A DNA stretch of 64,000 bases from an uncultured Bacillota bacterium (GTDB lineage: Bacteria; Bacillota; Clostridia; Lachnospirales; Lachnospiraceae), in the NCBI GenBank assembly GCA_949291945.1, contig CASEXH010000001.1, forward strand, positions 62,001 to 126,000. Direction: 5' to 3'. The notes under the pieces were generated by a model. It made no database searches, had not been told where the DNA came from, and was given only the letters and a program-made list of their open reading frames with translations. Position numbers and translations under genes: made by a program. Shown here piece after piece: positions 51,080-60,273 of this stretch; the stretch's first letter is position 1; each line of letters starts with the position of its first letter.

Positions 51080-51559
51080 CTAATTCATTTTCATTACTTT
51101 AATTTTATGGGCTTCCACCTGAAATAATACCTGAACAGCTTCCTGAATATTCTGGACCACCACAGGGTCGTCCCCTCCCTGGGCTACCACCAGGACACCT
51201 GTGACCTTTGGATAGATCTCTGAGGATACATACGGGGTCTGATTTCCCCTGGAATCCCGCTCATAAACCGTTTCTGTCTCGTCTTTTTCCACCACCTTTT
51301 CCTGGGTGCCCTCGCAGGTAAGGAAAACCTCTGCCTTCCCCACCCCCTGGACCTGTTCTAGTACCTGGATCAACCGGTTCTCCATTTTTGTCTGCCAGTC
51401 CTGAGCTGAAAGACTCTGGTCTGTCTCGGCGTTGGTTTCTTCTGTTCCTGTGTTTTCTTCATTCCTCCTTACCGGAAGTGCTATGACCAGGAGCAAAAGT
51501 CCCACTAAAAGCAGTACTCCCAGGTTTTCCTTTTTCATCCATTTTTCCAAAGGCTTCAC
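51080..51559 (-). CDS. spoIIIAG: Stage III sporulation protein AG
   Basis: A 159-residue ring-forming protein with one transmembrane helix (about 12-30, NLGVLLLVGLLLLVIALPV) and a C-terminal domain (ENRLIQVLEQVQGVGKAEVFLTCEG ... VTGVLVVAQGGDDPVVVQNIQEAVQVLFQVEAHKIKV). I start at GTG 51559, seven bases after GGAGG and overlapping the spoIIIAF stop (GTGA); the longer frame upstream has a Gly-rich, unrelated sequence from the spoIIIAF coding strand. Confidence 0.93.
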   Translation of the reverse strand: MKPLEKWMKKENLGVLLLVGLLLLVIALPVRRNEENTGTEETNAETDQSLSAQDWQTKMENRLIQVLEQVQGVGKAEVFLTCEGTQEKVVEKDETETVYERDSRGNQTPYVSSEIYPKVTGVLVVAQGGDDPVVVQNIQEAVQVLFQVEAHKIKVMKMN

Positions 51560-51870
51560 GGTAACACCTCCTGCCCCTTTATGGCTTCTTCCCCGCTGCC
51601 CTCCCAGGTGGCCTCCCAGTCTTCCGCCTTTTTCTCCCATTCTTCCCGCTGGGTCTGAGTGTCCTGAAACTCCTGTACAAACCCCTGGATTTTATCCTCC
51701 AAACCGGTAAACTGAAAAACCGGAGAAAGAATCACCAGGATCAGCAGCAGCCCCATATAAAACTGCACATATTTTTTATAACTGTTTTCCGGAAGGAAAT
51801 GCATCACTGCCGATGCCAGTATAAAAAAACAAGCCAGATTCTGTATCCAGGAGTAAATACTTTCCGCCAT
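51556..51870 (-). CDS. spoIIIAF: Stage III sporulation protein AF
   Basis: A 104-residue membrane protein: two hydrophobic helices (SWIQNLACFFILASAVMHFL and YVQFYMGLLLILVILSPVFQF) and a short Glu/Gln-rich tail. This is shorter than the Bacillus protein of about 200 residues, since most of the cytosolic or periplasmic domain is missing. I start at ATG 51870 (MAESIYSW), 12 bp after the spoIIIAE stop; the frame further up lies inside spoIIIAE. Confidence 0.88.
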   Translation of the reverse strand: MAESIYSWIQNLACFFILASAVMHFLPENSYKKYVQFYMGLLLILVILSPVFQFTGLEDKIQGFVQEFQDTQTQREEWEKKAEDWEATWEGSGEEAIKGQEVLP

Positions 51871-51881
51871 CTTCCCGCCTC

Positions 51882-53090
51882 CTAGTGAGAGATAAAAGAT
51901 ACCGCCAAAACAGCAATAGTGATCAGAAAAAGAAGTTCCACTGTGATCAATACTTTTAAAAGCAGCCTGCAGCCCTCTCCCATTGCCCACAGACAGCCGG
52001 TCATCCGCTTATCAGACACCGGCTGGAGCAGGGCCGCCAGAAGTTTATAGGCCAGCACCGTCATAGCCAGCTTGATGATGGGAGGAAGTCCCAGGATCAC
52101 CAGAACAACAATGCCTGTGACCCCCAGGCAGTTGCGGATGAGCACGGCTGTTCCCAGAGCCACTTCTGTGGCGCCATCGATGACATTTCCGATACCGGGA
52201 ATGGCCGCCGCCGTTTTTCCCAGGGCGTCTCGCTTCAGGGAATCCAAAGCCGGGCTGATCATGTTCTGGATCAGCTCCATACCAATGACCACCGCAGTAA
52301 TAGTCTTCAACGTCCATTCCAGGACTGTTTTCAGAAGATCTGCCAGTTTTGAAAGGAAATCCTCTTTGTGCAGATAATTGATCAGCTGAATGATCACGTA
52401 AGCCTGGATACCGGGAATCACTGCATTTAAAAGAAGGGTCTGGATCAAAAAGATGACACCCAGGACCATTTCATAGAAAACCATAGCGGTAGCTGCACCG
52501 GAAGCCGCTGTTACCGCCAGAAAATAAGAAGGCATCAAAGCCTGCATAAAGGCAGTCAGATCCTCCAGGCTTTTGGACAGATCTGCGCTTAGGCTTCCGA
52601 AAGAATGGATCAGAAGCGCCAGAAGGAGCATATATACCAGGTAAAAACTGGTCTCTCCCGCCTGACTGCCGGAAAACACATTGGTAAAATTGGCAAACAA
52701 AGCTGCCAGAATCACCAGCAGCACCACCTGAAAAAGCACCTCCCGGTCTGCCAGCAGATGATCGTATAAAAAATTTTTTCCTGTCACCAGGAGAAAATCC
52801 ATAGAAAAAAGCTCCTCTCCGGAAAGTATCCGCTCCAATGCTTCCCGGACACTGAAGTTCTCTTCCCCCAGCAGTTCATTTACTGCTTCCTGCATCTCTC
52901 CCAATTCCAGTCCTTCCAGGAGAGCCTCCTGGCTTTTCTCCTGTTCCCGGAGGAGTTCCTCTTCCAGAGGCTCTTCATTCTGATCTCCACTCTCCCTGGC
53001 AGCCAGAGCAGGCTCCGCCAGGAACAGAATCCCCAAAAGAAGCAGAAAGGCAAAAAGGGCTGTTTTCTTTTGTCTGCCCTTTCCCCTCAT
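51882..53090 (-). CDS. spoIIIAE: Stage III sporulation protein AE
   Basis: A 402-residue polytopic membrane protein with an N-terminal signal peptide (about 10-30, ending AEPALA), an acidic lumenal stretch, then about seven helices. SYFLAVTAASGAATAMVFYEMVLGVIFLIQ, AYVIIQLINYLHKEDFLSKLADLL and the Gly-rich AAAIPGIGNVIDGATEVALG are conserved. It is the core membrane subunit of the SpoIIIA secretion-like complex. It overlaps spoIIIAD by 4 bases. Confidence 0.95.
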   Translation of the reverse strand: MRGKGRQKKTALFAFLLLLGILFLAEPALAARESGDQNEEPLEEELLREQEKSQEALLEGLELGEMQEAVNELLGEENFSVREALERILSGEELFSMDFLLVTGKNFLYDHLLADREVLFQVVLLVILAALFANFTNVFSGSQAGETSFYLVYMLLLALLIHSFGSLSADLSKSLEDLTAFMQALMPSYFLAVTAASGAATAMVFYEMVLGVIFLIQTLLLNAVIPGIQAYVIIQLINYLHKEDFLSKLADLLKTVLEWTLKTITAVVIGMELIQNMISPALDSLKRDALGKTAAAIPGIGNVIDGATEVALGTAVLIRNCLGVTGIVVLVILGLPPIIKLAMTVLAYKLLAALLQPVSDKRMTGCLWAMGEGCRLLLKVLITVELLFLITIAVLAVSFISH

Positions 53091-53473
53091 GACAGAAAAC
53101 CGTGTATGGTTTCCATAAGGGCCAGGAGTACCGGCATGGATAGTACCATAATATAGAGCTTGGTAAAAATCTCGATCTGGGCTCCAATAGAACCATAACC
53201 TGCATCCTTGCAGATCCCGGAAGAAAACTGACCGATGTAAGTGATCCCTATGATCTTTAAGAGGGTAGACAGATATTCTACGTCCAGAGGCAGGTAATCC
53301 TGAATCTTCATAACAGAAGAAAAAAGGTAGGAAAGCTTGTCAGTCATATAAAAAAAGATCAGGACTCCTGCTGCCAGGCTGAGATAAACCGAATACTCCG
53401 GCCTTGTGCCTTTCAGGAAAAGCCCCAGGAGCACCCCTGTCATTCCCAGCATGACGATTCTTACCACTTCCAT
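53087..53473 (-). CDS. spoIIIAD: Stage III sporulation protein AD
   Basis: A 128-residue membrane protein with three to four helices: VRIVMLGMTGVLLGLFL, VYLSLAAGVLIFFYM, and after YLSTLLKIIGITYIGQFSSGICKDAGYGSIGAQIE the last helix LYIMVLSMPVLLALMETI. The central GISKDAGYGSIG-type segment is highly conserved. It resembles a flagellar export-gate component in organisation. It starts 13 bp after spoIIIAC. Confidence 0.95.
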   Translation of the reverse strand: MEVVRIVMLGMTGVLLGLFLKGTRPEYSVYLSLAAGVLIFFYMTDKLSYLFSSVMKIQDYLPLDVEYLSTLLKIIGITYIGQFSSGICKDAGYGSIGAQIEIFTKLYIMVLSMPVLLALMETIHGFLS

Positions 53474-53485
53474 GCCCTCTCCCCC

Positions 53486-53680
53486 TTACAATGCAAATAG
53501 TTCCTGGATCGTCCGAAACAGTTCGTAAATATAAGGCAGGATCCAGAACAATACCAGGATCAGTCCTGCCAGGCTGGTAAGAAAAGCCAATTCCTCCCTC
53601 TGGCTGTGTTTCAGGATCTGGCAGAGCACAGACACCAGGATTCCCACCGCTCCGATTTTAAACAGTAAACTAACTTCCAC
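53486..53680 (-). CDS. spoIIIAC: Stage III sporulation protein AC
   Basis: A 64-residue membrane protein of two helices (LLFKIGAVGILVSVLCQILKHS and LAFLTSLAGLILVLFWILPYIYEL). The length and the 'KHSQREELAF' turn are typical. The start is GTG at 53680 after GGAG. It lies in the spoIIIA operon order, 64 bp after spoIIIAB. Confidence 0.95.
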   Translation of the reverse strand: MEVSLLFKIGAVGILVSVLCQILKHSQREELAFLTSLAGLILVLFWILPYIYELFRTIQELFAL

Positions 53681-53744
53681 CTGATCTCCTCCCTGCTTTT
53701 TCTGCCTTTACGCCTTCTTTCATTTAGCTTCCCGATTTAATTTT

Positions 53745-54263
53745 TCAGATCAGCAGGATCGCCAGAAACATTCCTGTCATAAGCCCCAGAGCCTGATACA
53801 GCTTTTTCCTGGCCGGAGCCTCCTGCTGTGTCCGTCTGATCTCGCCCTTCAGTTCTTCCAGATATAGATTTATGGTATTTTCCTGCATGGTAATATCCAT
53901 ATATCCCAGATCCTCCCCCAGCCGGGCCAGTTCTTCCAGATCCCTTTTTGTCAGGCTTGTATCCTTCAGATATTCTGCTGCCTTCAGGGAAAAGATTCTG
54001 GAAAAGCGTTCTCCCTGATACTCTTTGGCTGCTTTCGAAACTTCCCGCAGAAACTGGGACAGCGGAGGCCGGACCTTGTCCGCCACACGAACCATAGCCT
54101 CAGGCAGAGCTTCTCTTCGGTAAGTGATCTCCCCTAACAGGAAGTATACCATTTTCTGTATCTCCTCCAGTTCTCTCAGTCTTTTGGAATAATTCAGACT
54201 TTTCCCGTATCCCATAGCCGTACAGGAAAGGATCACCAGCAAAGCCCCTGCCGCCTTCAGCAT
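53745..54263 (-). CDS. spoIIIAB: Stage III sporulation protein AB
   Basis: A 172-residue protein with a membrane helix at each end and a helical soluble part (YSKRLRELEEIQKMVYFLLGEITYRREALPEAMVRVADKVRPPLSQFLREVSK). It resembles GspF-type secretion proteins in part. It overlaps the spoIIIAA end by 7 bases. Confidence 0.94.
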   Translation of the reverse strand: MLKAAGALLVILSCTAMGYGKSLNYSKRLRELEEIQKMVYFLLGEITYRREALPEAMVRVADKVRPPLSQFLREVSKAAKEYQGERFSRIFSLKAAEYLKDTSLTKRDLEELARLGEDLGYMDITMQENTINLYLEELKGEIRRTQQEAPARKKLYQALGLMTGMFLAILLI

Positions 54264-55228
54264 AGAATTCCCTGTTTCCGTTTCCAGTCAAAGAGGCTGG
54301 TTCCTCTCTCGTCAAAGATTGCCTTTACCCTGCCGGCCCGGTCCTGGTGGTGGAGAACAATATACCGCTCAAAGATCCTCTCCCTGACCAGCCTCTGCAT
54401 CAGAGGCTTTCGCTTAATATCCTCTATAGAGCTGCCGTGAACTGTGGCAAAAAGTTTGCAGCCGCAGTGAATCACTGACTCTATGGCATGGATATCCTCA
54501 TAGTCTCCCAGCTCATCTACTGCTACCACTTCGGGAGACATGGAGCGGATCAGCATCATCATGCCTTCTGCCTTTGGACAGCAGTCCAGCACATCGGTGC
54601 GGATTCCCAGATCATTCTGAGGAATCCCCTGATAGGAGCCTCCGATCTCTGATCTTTCATCCACTACCCCGACGGATACTCCAGGCATATAGGAGCTGCC
54701 GCTGCTTACCTGGCGGATCAGGTCCCGGAGAAGGGTGGTTTTCCCGCATCTAGGGGGAGAAATGATCAGTGTATGGCAGATCCTGCCGTTTTTGATAATA
54801 TAGGGAAGTATTGGCGAAGCACAGCCTTTTATCTGGTGTGACAGCCTGAGATTCATATAAGATATGTATTTTACGCTTTTAATCCTGTCCCCTTCCAGGA
54901 CAGTCTTTCCTGCAATGCCCACCCGGTGCCCACCCTGAATCGTGATGAACCCCTGGCGGATTTCCTCTTCAAAGGCATACATGGAATAACTGCTTACATA
55001 TTCCATGGTTTCCTTTAAGTCCTCTGCTCTTACGAAACATCCCTGGGATTCCTCCCGGGAAAATTCTCCCTCTCTGGTCAGGAAATACTCTTTTCCCTGA
55101 TAGATCACGATCAGGGGAGCATTGACACGGAGACGGATCTCATAGACCTGGTCCATGTCAAAATGAGCCGCCAGAAGAGCCTGCCGGATGTGGGCAGGAA
55201 ATAGTTTTGCGATTTCTTCCTGTTTCAT
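54257..55228 (-). CDS. spoIIIAA: Stage III sporulation protein AA (secretion ATPase)
   Basis: A 323-residue AAA ATPase: an N-terminal domain (to about 130) with IRLRVNAPLIVIYQGKEYFLT and GHRVGIAGKTV, Walker A PPRCGKTTLLRDLIRQ, Walker B region VGVVDERSEIGGSYQG and VVAVDELGDYEDIHAIESVI, then FATVHGSSIEDIKRKPLMQRLV. It powers the SpoIIIA-SpoIIQ channel. I start at ATG 55228, since GAGG lies eight bases upstream; the GTG at 55237 is too close to that site. It heads the operon, with a sigma-E-type promoter. Confidence 0.96.
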   Translation of the reverse strand: MKQEEIAKLFPAHIRQALLAAHFDMDQVYEIRLRVNAPLIVIYQGKEYFLTREGEFSREESQGCFVRAEDLKETMEYVSSYSMYAFEEEIRQGFITIQGGHRVGIAGKTVLEGDRIKSVKYISYMNLRLSHQIKGCASPILPYIIKNGRICHTLIISPPRCGKTTLLRDLIRQVSSGSSYMPGVSVGVVDERSEIGGSYQGIPQNDLGIRTDVLDCCPKAEGMMMLIRSMSPEVVAVDELGDYEDIHAIESVIHCGCKLFATVHGSSIEDIKRKPLMQRLVRERIFERYIVLHHQDRAGRVKAIFDERGTSLFDWKRKQGILC

Positions 55229-55250
55229 TGTCCTCACCTCTTTTTAAGAT

Positions 55251-55280
55251 ATATATATGAGGACAATCTTTTTTTATGAC
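55251..55280 (-). promoter_or_regulatory. Sigma-E type promoter of the spoIIIA operon
   Basis: Minus strand GTCATAA (55280-55274), 14-base spacer, CATATATAT (55259-55251), close to the sigma-E pattern of GTCATATT and CATACANT. It sits 23 bases before the spoIIIAA start. Control of spoIIIA by sigma-E in the mother cell is known in Bacillus. Confidence 0.65.
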
Positions 55281-55310
55281 AACAGATGGCTGGCAAAGGC
55301 TGACATCTAT

Positions 55311-55922
55311 TTAATGATAATGCTCTTCCGGAGAAACCGGCCGGATTTCCAATGTAAGAGGCTCTTCAGCAGCCACACAGCCGGCCAGATCCTTTTCCAG
55401 CCAGAAGAACTGATGGCAGGCAGGCGCTTTCAGAGTTTTCAGATCCTGATGAAGGCCCTCCCCGGACAGCTTGATGCAACTTTCCTTATAAGTCCAGAGT
55501 TTGATAAACTCTCCGGTGCTGTCCGCTGCCTCCAGGATCTGCCGCTGCTCCCTGGCATTCATGGTTCTTTCCACCATTCTCCGAGATTTTATGGACCGTC
55601 TTTCCTGGATGTCCACCCCACAGGGCATGGAAGCCAGAGCACAGACTGCCCATCCCCCAGAATGGCTGATATTAAAATGGATCTCCGGATACTCTGTCAA
55701 GTAAGGCTTGCCGTAGGGACCCTTTCCCAACGAGGCATCCAGGAGTTCCAGCAGTTGTTTCAGATCCTTATTCTGGGGAAACAGCCGATCATAACCCAGT
55801 TCCTGAAGCCCCTGAAGGAGGAGGAGCCGGCCGCAGAGGCTCTCCCGGTGCTTCTCCTCCTTCCAGTCTTTGGTCCACTCTTCTATTTTGCCTGCATAGA
55901 GATAAATGATCCCCGTCTTCAC
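55311..55922 (-). CDS. 4'-phosphopantetheinyl transferase (Sfp-like)
   Basis: A 203-residue enzyme attaching phosphopantetheine to carrier proteins. Motifs: HFNISHSGGWAVCAL (written here with the NISHSGG core), the metal Asp in CGVDIQERRSIK, and FIKLWTYKESCIKLSGEGL (W-x-x-KE-x-x-x-K). The size fits the Sfp/AcpT family rather than AcpS. There is no NRPS or PKS gene nearby, so its substrate is unknown. Its start overlaps the helicase stop by 4 bases (ATGA). Confidence 0.88.
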   Translation of the reverse strand: MKTGIIYLYAGKIEEWTKDWKEEKHRESLCGRLLLLQGLQELGYDRLFPQNKDLKQLLELLDASLGKGPYGKPYLTEYPEIHFNISHSGGWAVCALASMPCGVDIQERRSIKSRRMVERTMNAREQRQILEAADSTGEFIKLWTYKESCIKLSGEGLHQDLKTLKAPACHQFFWLEKDLAGCVAAEEPLTLEIRPVSPEEHYH

Positions 55923-57781
55923 GGTCCCTCTCTCCTTTCCGCCAGACCAGATTCCAGGAGAAATCTGGACGGCTCCAGCTTCTTTTCATGACGCTCCCCC
56001 ACGTAGAAAAGAGACAGTTCTTTTCTGGCCCTGGTCATTCCTACATAGAGAAGCCGCCGCTCTTCCTCCAGATCTCCTTCTCCTGCCGCTTTCCGGTAGG
56101 GAATGATTCCTTCATTTACATCCATAATAAAGACCCGGTCAAATTCCAGGCCCTTGGCGCTGTGTAGGGTGGAGATCACTACACCTTCCTTTTCTGTGTT
56201 CTGCTGTCTGGCCTGTTCCTTCAATTTCTCCGTATACCGGGCAATATGGGAAAACCATTCGGCAAAGGTCTTAAAGCCTCTGGCGCTTTCCGCCAGTTCC
56301 TCCATTACCTCGTAAAGCTCTTCCGTGCGCAGCTTCCGATAGGCGGCATAGTCCTTCAGATATTCCTCATAGCCCACCCCGTGGCGGATATAATTAATGG
56401 CTCCGTAAGGAGTCATATCTCTTAAAGTCTTCAGATCTTCCTCCATCTGGTCGATCCGGTCGCACATCCATTCCTTTCCCTCATAGAACCACCGCAGCTC
56501 TTCAAAAGAGACAGTCTCCGACTCCAGAGCCTCTCTGGATATGTAACGGTTCGGCCGGTTCATCACCTGGAGGAACTCTTTCCGGCTCCTGTCCCCCATA
56601 GCCAGCCTCATATAGGAGATCATATTTCTGGCGATCCAGTGATCGAAAAGATTCGGGAGACTGTCCCGCATCTGGAAAGGGATCTGGTACTCCATAAGAA
56701 TCTCCACCAGGAATCTGGCTCCGGAATTGGTCCGGTAAAGCACTGCCATCTCTTCGTAGGGACACCCTTCCTTCCTGGCTTTTTGGATACAGTCTTTCAC
56801 ATAAAGCTCTTCCTCCCGGCCCTTTTCAAACATTTTAATCACTGGTGTCGGTCCCGGGGGATTCTCTGTGTAAATTTTCTTCCGGAACCTTCTTTTATTT
56901 CCGGCGATGACCTTTCCCGCTGCCTCCAGAATCTGAGGTGTGGAACGGTAATTACAGGAAAGAAGCTCCGTCTGAACCTTTGGAAAATCCTTTGGGAAAT
57001 TCATCATGATCTCCGGTCTGGCTCCCCGGAAAGCGTAGATAGACTGGTCGTCATCCCCAACAATGAAAAGGTTATTCTGAGGCGCCGCCAGCATTTTCAC
57101 AATGTCATACTGGATCTTATTGATATCCTGGAACTCATCTACCAGAATAAACTGGAACTTTTCCTGCCAGCCCCGGCGGATGTCTGCTCTCTGGTCCAGC
57201 AAGTCGTAACAGTAAAGGAGCATGTCGTCAAAATCCAGTAGTCTGGCATGGCGGCATCGATTTACATACGTTATATAAATACTCCGGAAAACCTCGTCAG
57301 GACAGTTTGCGGAATAATAATGCTCCAGAGGAATCCTGGTATTTTTCACCTGGCTGATCTCCTGGGAAAGCCCCTGAAAAAACTCTTTTTCATCTTCGAT
57401 CTCCAGCCGCTTTCCATAGGCGATCTCTTTGAGCATCTCATACTTCCTCTCTTCGCTGAGGATATTCTTTCCTGTAAGATGATAGGCATGACGGAGGATT
57501 CCGTAAAAAACTCCGTGAAAGGTGCCAAAAGTCACCCGGCGGTAATCCGCCTTCAGCCCGGCCTCTTCACAGAGTTTTTCAAATCTTGTCTTCATTTCCC
57601 TGGCGGCGGCCTTGGTAAAGGTCACCACCAGGATGTTTCCCGGATTTACATGATATGTTTCCAGAAGGTTCTCCACTCTTCTTGTCATGGTGGCGGTCTT
57701 CCCGGACCCGGGACCTGCCAGAAGCATCATAGGTCCTTTAAAATGCCTGACCGCCTTTTCCTGGGCACTGTTCATCTTCAT
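55919..57781 (-). CDS. UvrD/PcrA-like ATP-dependent DNA helicase
   Basis: A 620-residue superfamily 1A helicase. Walker A LLAGPGSGKTATMTRRV, motif Ia VVTFTKAAAREMKTRF, motif II FILVDEFQDINKIQYDIV, motif III GDDDQSIYAFRGARPEIM, motif IV LSCNYRSTPQI, motif V STLHSAKGLEFDRVFIMDVNEGIIP and motif VI YVGMTRARKELSLFYV. It is shorter than PcrA (about 720-750) and lacks the long C-terminal tail that binds RNA polymerase, so it is probably a second UvrD-type helicase rather than the main PcrA. The start at 57781 has only a distant GGAGG. Confidence 0.9.
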   Translation of the reverse strand: MKMNSAQEKAVRHFKGPMMLLAGPGSGKTATMTRRVENLLETYHVNPGNILVVTFTKAAAREMKTRFEKLCEEAGLKADYRRVTFGTFHGVFYGILRHAYHLTGKNILSEERKYEMLKEIAYGKRLEIEDEKEFFQGLSQEISQVKNTRIPLEHYYSANCPDEVFRSIYITYVNRCRHARLLDFDDMLLYCYDLLDQRADIRRGWQEKFQFILVDEFQDINKIQYDIVKMLAAPQNNLFIVGDDDQSIYAFRGARPEIMMNFPKDFPKVQTELLSCNYRSTPQILEAAGKVIAGNKRRFRKKIYTENPPGPTPVIKMFEKGREEELYVKDCIQKARKEGCPYEEMAVLYRTNSGARFLVEILMEYQIPFQMRDSLPNLFDHWIARNMISYMRLAMGDRSRKEFLQVMNRPNRYISREALESETVSFEELRWFYEGKEWMCDRIDQMEEDLKTLRDMTPYGAINYIRHGVGYEEYLKDYAAYRKLRTEELYEVMEELAESARGFKTFAEWFSHIARYTEKLKEQARQQNTEKEGVVISTLHSAKGLEFDRVFIMDVNEGIIPYRKAAGEGDLEEERRLLYVGMTRARKELSLFYVGERHEKKLEPSRFLLESGLAERREGP

Positions 57782-57802
57782 AGTCTGTGGTTTTTTGCCT
57801 CC

Positions 57803-59257
57803 TTACGCCTGGCGGAGCTTTTCCACAGCAGCCTGAAGTCTCAGAAGACTCTCCTCTTTTCCCAGAACCTCAAGGATTTCCGTTGCTCCCGCAGGGGTCA
57901 TCTGTTTGCCGGAAAGAGCTGTACGGATAGGCCACAGGATCTGGCCGTTCTTGTATCCGTTTTCCTTGGCAAAGCCGCAGAGCAGTTCATAGAGGGCATC
58001 GTTGCTGTAATCCTCCTGGTTTTCCAGCACAGGAAGGATCTTTTCCAGCACCTCTAAAGAAAGCTCCGGATTGGTTTTCATTTTCTTATGGGTATACATA
58101 GCTGCATCATATTCCGGCACCTGCTCAAAGAAGTCAATAAGATCCGGAATATCCGGGAATACCTCGATCCTGGTCTTCACCATAGCGGCAATTTTCTTCA
58201 GATCAATATCCCTGGTAATGGTCCTCTGGATATAAGGCAGAGCCATTTCATAAAACTTGTCAAAGTCCATGGCTTTCATATATTCCCCGTTCATCCAGCG
58301 AAGTTTCTGAACGTCAAATACTGCCGGAGATTTGCTCATGTGATGATAGTCAAACACTTTCACCAGTTCTTCCAGAGAAAAGATCTCCCGGTTGTCCTCA
58401 GGGCACCAGCCCAGGAGAGCCACATAGTTTACAATTGCCTCTGTCAGGAATCCCTGCTCTACCAGATCTTCATAAGAAGAATGGCCGGAACGTTTGCTCA
58501 GTTTTTTGTGCTCTTCGTTGGTGATCAGAGGGCAATGTACATAAGTAGGCACTTCCCAGCCGAAAGCCTCGTAAATACGGTTGTATTTTGGAGAAGAAGA
58601 CAGGTACTCATTTCCTCTTACTACATGAGTGATCCCCATAAGGTGATCATCTACTACATTAGCGAAGTTATAGGTAGGATAGCCGTCAGACTTGATCAGG
58701 ATCAGATCGTCCAGCTCGTTGTTTGGCACGGTAATGTCTCCGTAAATATCGTCGTGGAAAGTGGTGGTTCCCTCTGTAGGCATGTTAAAACGGATTACAT
58801 GGGGTTCTCCTGCAGCCAGTTTTGCCTCTACCTCCTCTTTGCTCAGATGAAGGCAGTGCTTATCGTACATAGCTACTTCCTTACCCTCGATATCGGTCTT
58901 TAAGGATTCCAGCCGCTCTTTGGTACAGAAGCAGTAATAGGCGTCTCCCTGGTCAATAAGCTGCTTGGCATATTTCAGATAAATCCCCTGGGCGTTTCTC
59001 TCACTCTGGACATAGGGACCGTATCCTCCGTCTTTATCCGGACCTTCGTCATGTTTCAGTCCTGTCTCCTCCAGGGTATGGTAAATGATATCCAGGGCCC
59101 CTTCTACAAAACGTACCTGGTCCGTGTCTTCAATACGCAGGATGAAATCTCCTCCTTCATGCTTTGCAATAAGATAGGCGTACAATGCTGTCCTTAAATT
59201 TCCCACATGCATTCTCCCGGTAGGGCTTGGGGCAAATCTTGTTCTTACTTTACTCAT
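57803..59257 (-). CDS. gltX: Glutamyl-tRNA synthetase
   Basis: A 484-residue class I synthetase. HIGH motif in [27 protein letters not shown] variant in [18 protein letters not shown], and a C-terminal anticodon-binding domain ([17 protein letters not shown] ... [31 protein letters not shown]). The start ATG at 59257 has AAGGAGAG upstream. A good promoter (59360-59388) and a leader of about 95 bases with two stems precede it. Whether it also charges tRNA-Gln cannot be decided from the sequence. Confidence 0.97.
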   Translation of the reverse strand: MSKVRTRFAPSPTGRMHVGNLRTALYAYLIAKHEGGDFILRIEDTDQVRFVEGALDIIYHTLEETGLKHDEGPDKDGGYGPYVQSERNAQGIYLKYAKQLIDQGDAYYCFCTKERLESLKTDIEGKEVAMYDKHCLHLSKEEVEAKLAAGEPHVIRFNMPTEGTTTFHDDIYGDITVPNNELDDLILIKSDGYPTYNFANVVDDHLMGITHVVRGNEYLSSSPKYNRIYEAFGWEVPTYVHCPLITNEEHKKLSKRSGHSSYEDLVEQGFLTEAIVNYVALLGWCPEDNREIFSLEELVKVFDYHHMSKSPAVFDVQKLRWMNGEYMKAMDFDKFYEMALPYIQRTITRDIDLKKIAAMVKTRIEVFPDIPDLIDFFEQVPEYDAAMYTHKKMKTNPELSLEVLEKILPVLENQEDYSNDALYELLCGFAKENGYKNGQILWPIRTALSGKQMTPAGATEILEVLGKEESLLRLQAAVEKLRQA

Positions 59258-59359
59258 TCTTCTCTCTCCTTATCTATGGAATACTGCAAGGCGCTCATGC
59301 CTTGTGGATAAACATGGAAAGGGGGTATGCGGTCTGCAACCATATACCCCACTGCACAA

Positions 59360-59388
59360 ATTATACATAACCTATATTTCTTTTGCAA
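59360..59388 (-). promoter_or_regulatory. Promoter of gltX
   Basis: Minus strand TTGCAA (59388-59383), 17-base spacer, TATAAT (59365-59360). The leader then holds stems GGGGTATATG/CGCATACCCC and CAAGGC/GCCTTG. There is no T-box sequence. Confidence 0.8.
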
Positions 59389-59421
59389 GGTCAAAAGAGA
59401 GAAAAATCCCTTCCTGCCCAC

Positions 59422-60180
59422 CTATCTCACCGGAGCAAACAATACCTTTCCCGTACCCCGGTAAACATTCACCAGTCCTTCTCCGGACACAGCGGAACCC
59501 ATCAGGGATCTTCCTGACCTCTCCACAGTAAAATCCAGACTGCCGCTCCAGGCCACTGCCATGTTGCCGTCGATCTTGATCACATCATCCCGAAGTGTCA
59601 CTTCCACCAGTTCTTCCTTGGGACAGGGAGATTCCAGACAGAGGACTCCGCTTCCCACAATTCCCAGATTGAACAGTCCTTCATTTCCTGCCGCTGCAGA
59701 AGAAAGGGTAGAACGCATTACTGCCTTATGGCGGAGATTTGCATCGCAGGCCAGGAACATGCCGTCATCCAGGACCACAGAGCCATTCCAGTCATCCACA
59801 TCCAGAAGGATAATGTGCTTATAGGTAGGCTCCAGTACCATAACCCCGTCTCCTGTGTACTCCGGCTTAATGGCGGATTCTCCCGTTACTTTTCCCCTTA
59901 CGGCTTTTCCAAGCAGGTCACCGACTCCCTTGATCCCTGTGGTGGCTTTAACATTTCCCACCATCCACTGCATGGCTCCGGACTGAACCGTCACATTGGC
60001 CTGGCTCAGATCACACATAACCTGGCGCTTCCGCACATTCATGGCATTGCAGAAGTATGCCGCCATGGCGTTGGTGGGCGCTACGCTTAAGTCCCGTGCG
60101 TATTCAATCACGGTAAAAGGCCCCATAGAATCCAGTACATTGATATCATCATTATTGGTAAAATTACTGATGTGGAACAT
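59422..60180 (-). CDS. AIM24 family protein
   Basis: A 252-residue beta-rich protein of the AIM24 (TIGR00266/DUF124-like) family. Typical are the N-terminal FTVIEYARDLSV, the Gly-rich repeats GNEGLFNLGIVGSGVLCLESPCPKEELVEVTL and the end GEGLVNVYRGTGKVLFAPV. It has no signal peptide or catalytic residues that I can name. The yeast protein is mitochondrial and affects respiratory complexes, but bacterial members have no settled role. It has its own ribosome site (GGGAGGG) and lies 93 bp after the AAA-ATPase gene. Confidence 0.85.
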   Translation of the reverse strand: MFHISNFTNNDDINVLDSMGPFTVIEYARDLSVAPTNAMAAYFCNAMNVRKRQVMCDLSQANVTVQSGAMQWMVGNVKATTGIKGVGDLLGKAVRGKVTGESAIKPEYTGDGVMVLEPTYKHIILLDVDDWNGSVVLDDGMFLACDANLRHKAVMRSTLSSAAAGNEGLFNLGIVGSGVLCLESPCPKEELVEVTLRDDVIKIDGNMAVAWSGSLDFTVERSGRSLMGSAVSGEGLVNVYRGTGKVLFAPVR

Positions 60181-60273
60181 TATCCATCCCTCCCATGTCT
60201 TATATTTATAATTCCCATATATTTGCTTCCCGAAGCTGTCTGATAAATAATCAGTAAATTGTAACCCTGCACA

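Noticed and set aside
59258..59421. T-box riboswitch before gltX
   Set aside because: No T-box core and no antiterminator or terminator pair; only two simple stems.
60181..60273. Terminator of the AAA-ATPase/nuclease-like gene
   Set aside because: GCTTC-GG-GAAGC can pair but has no T-run after it on the minus strand.
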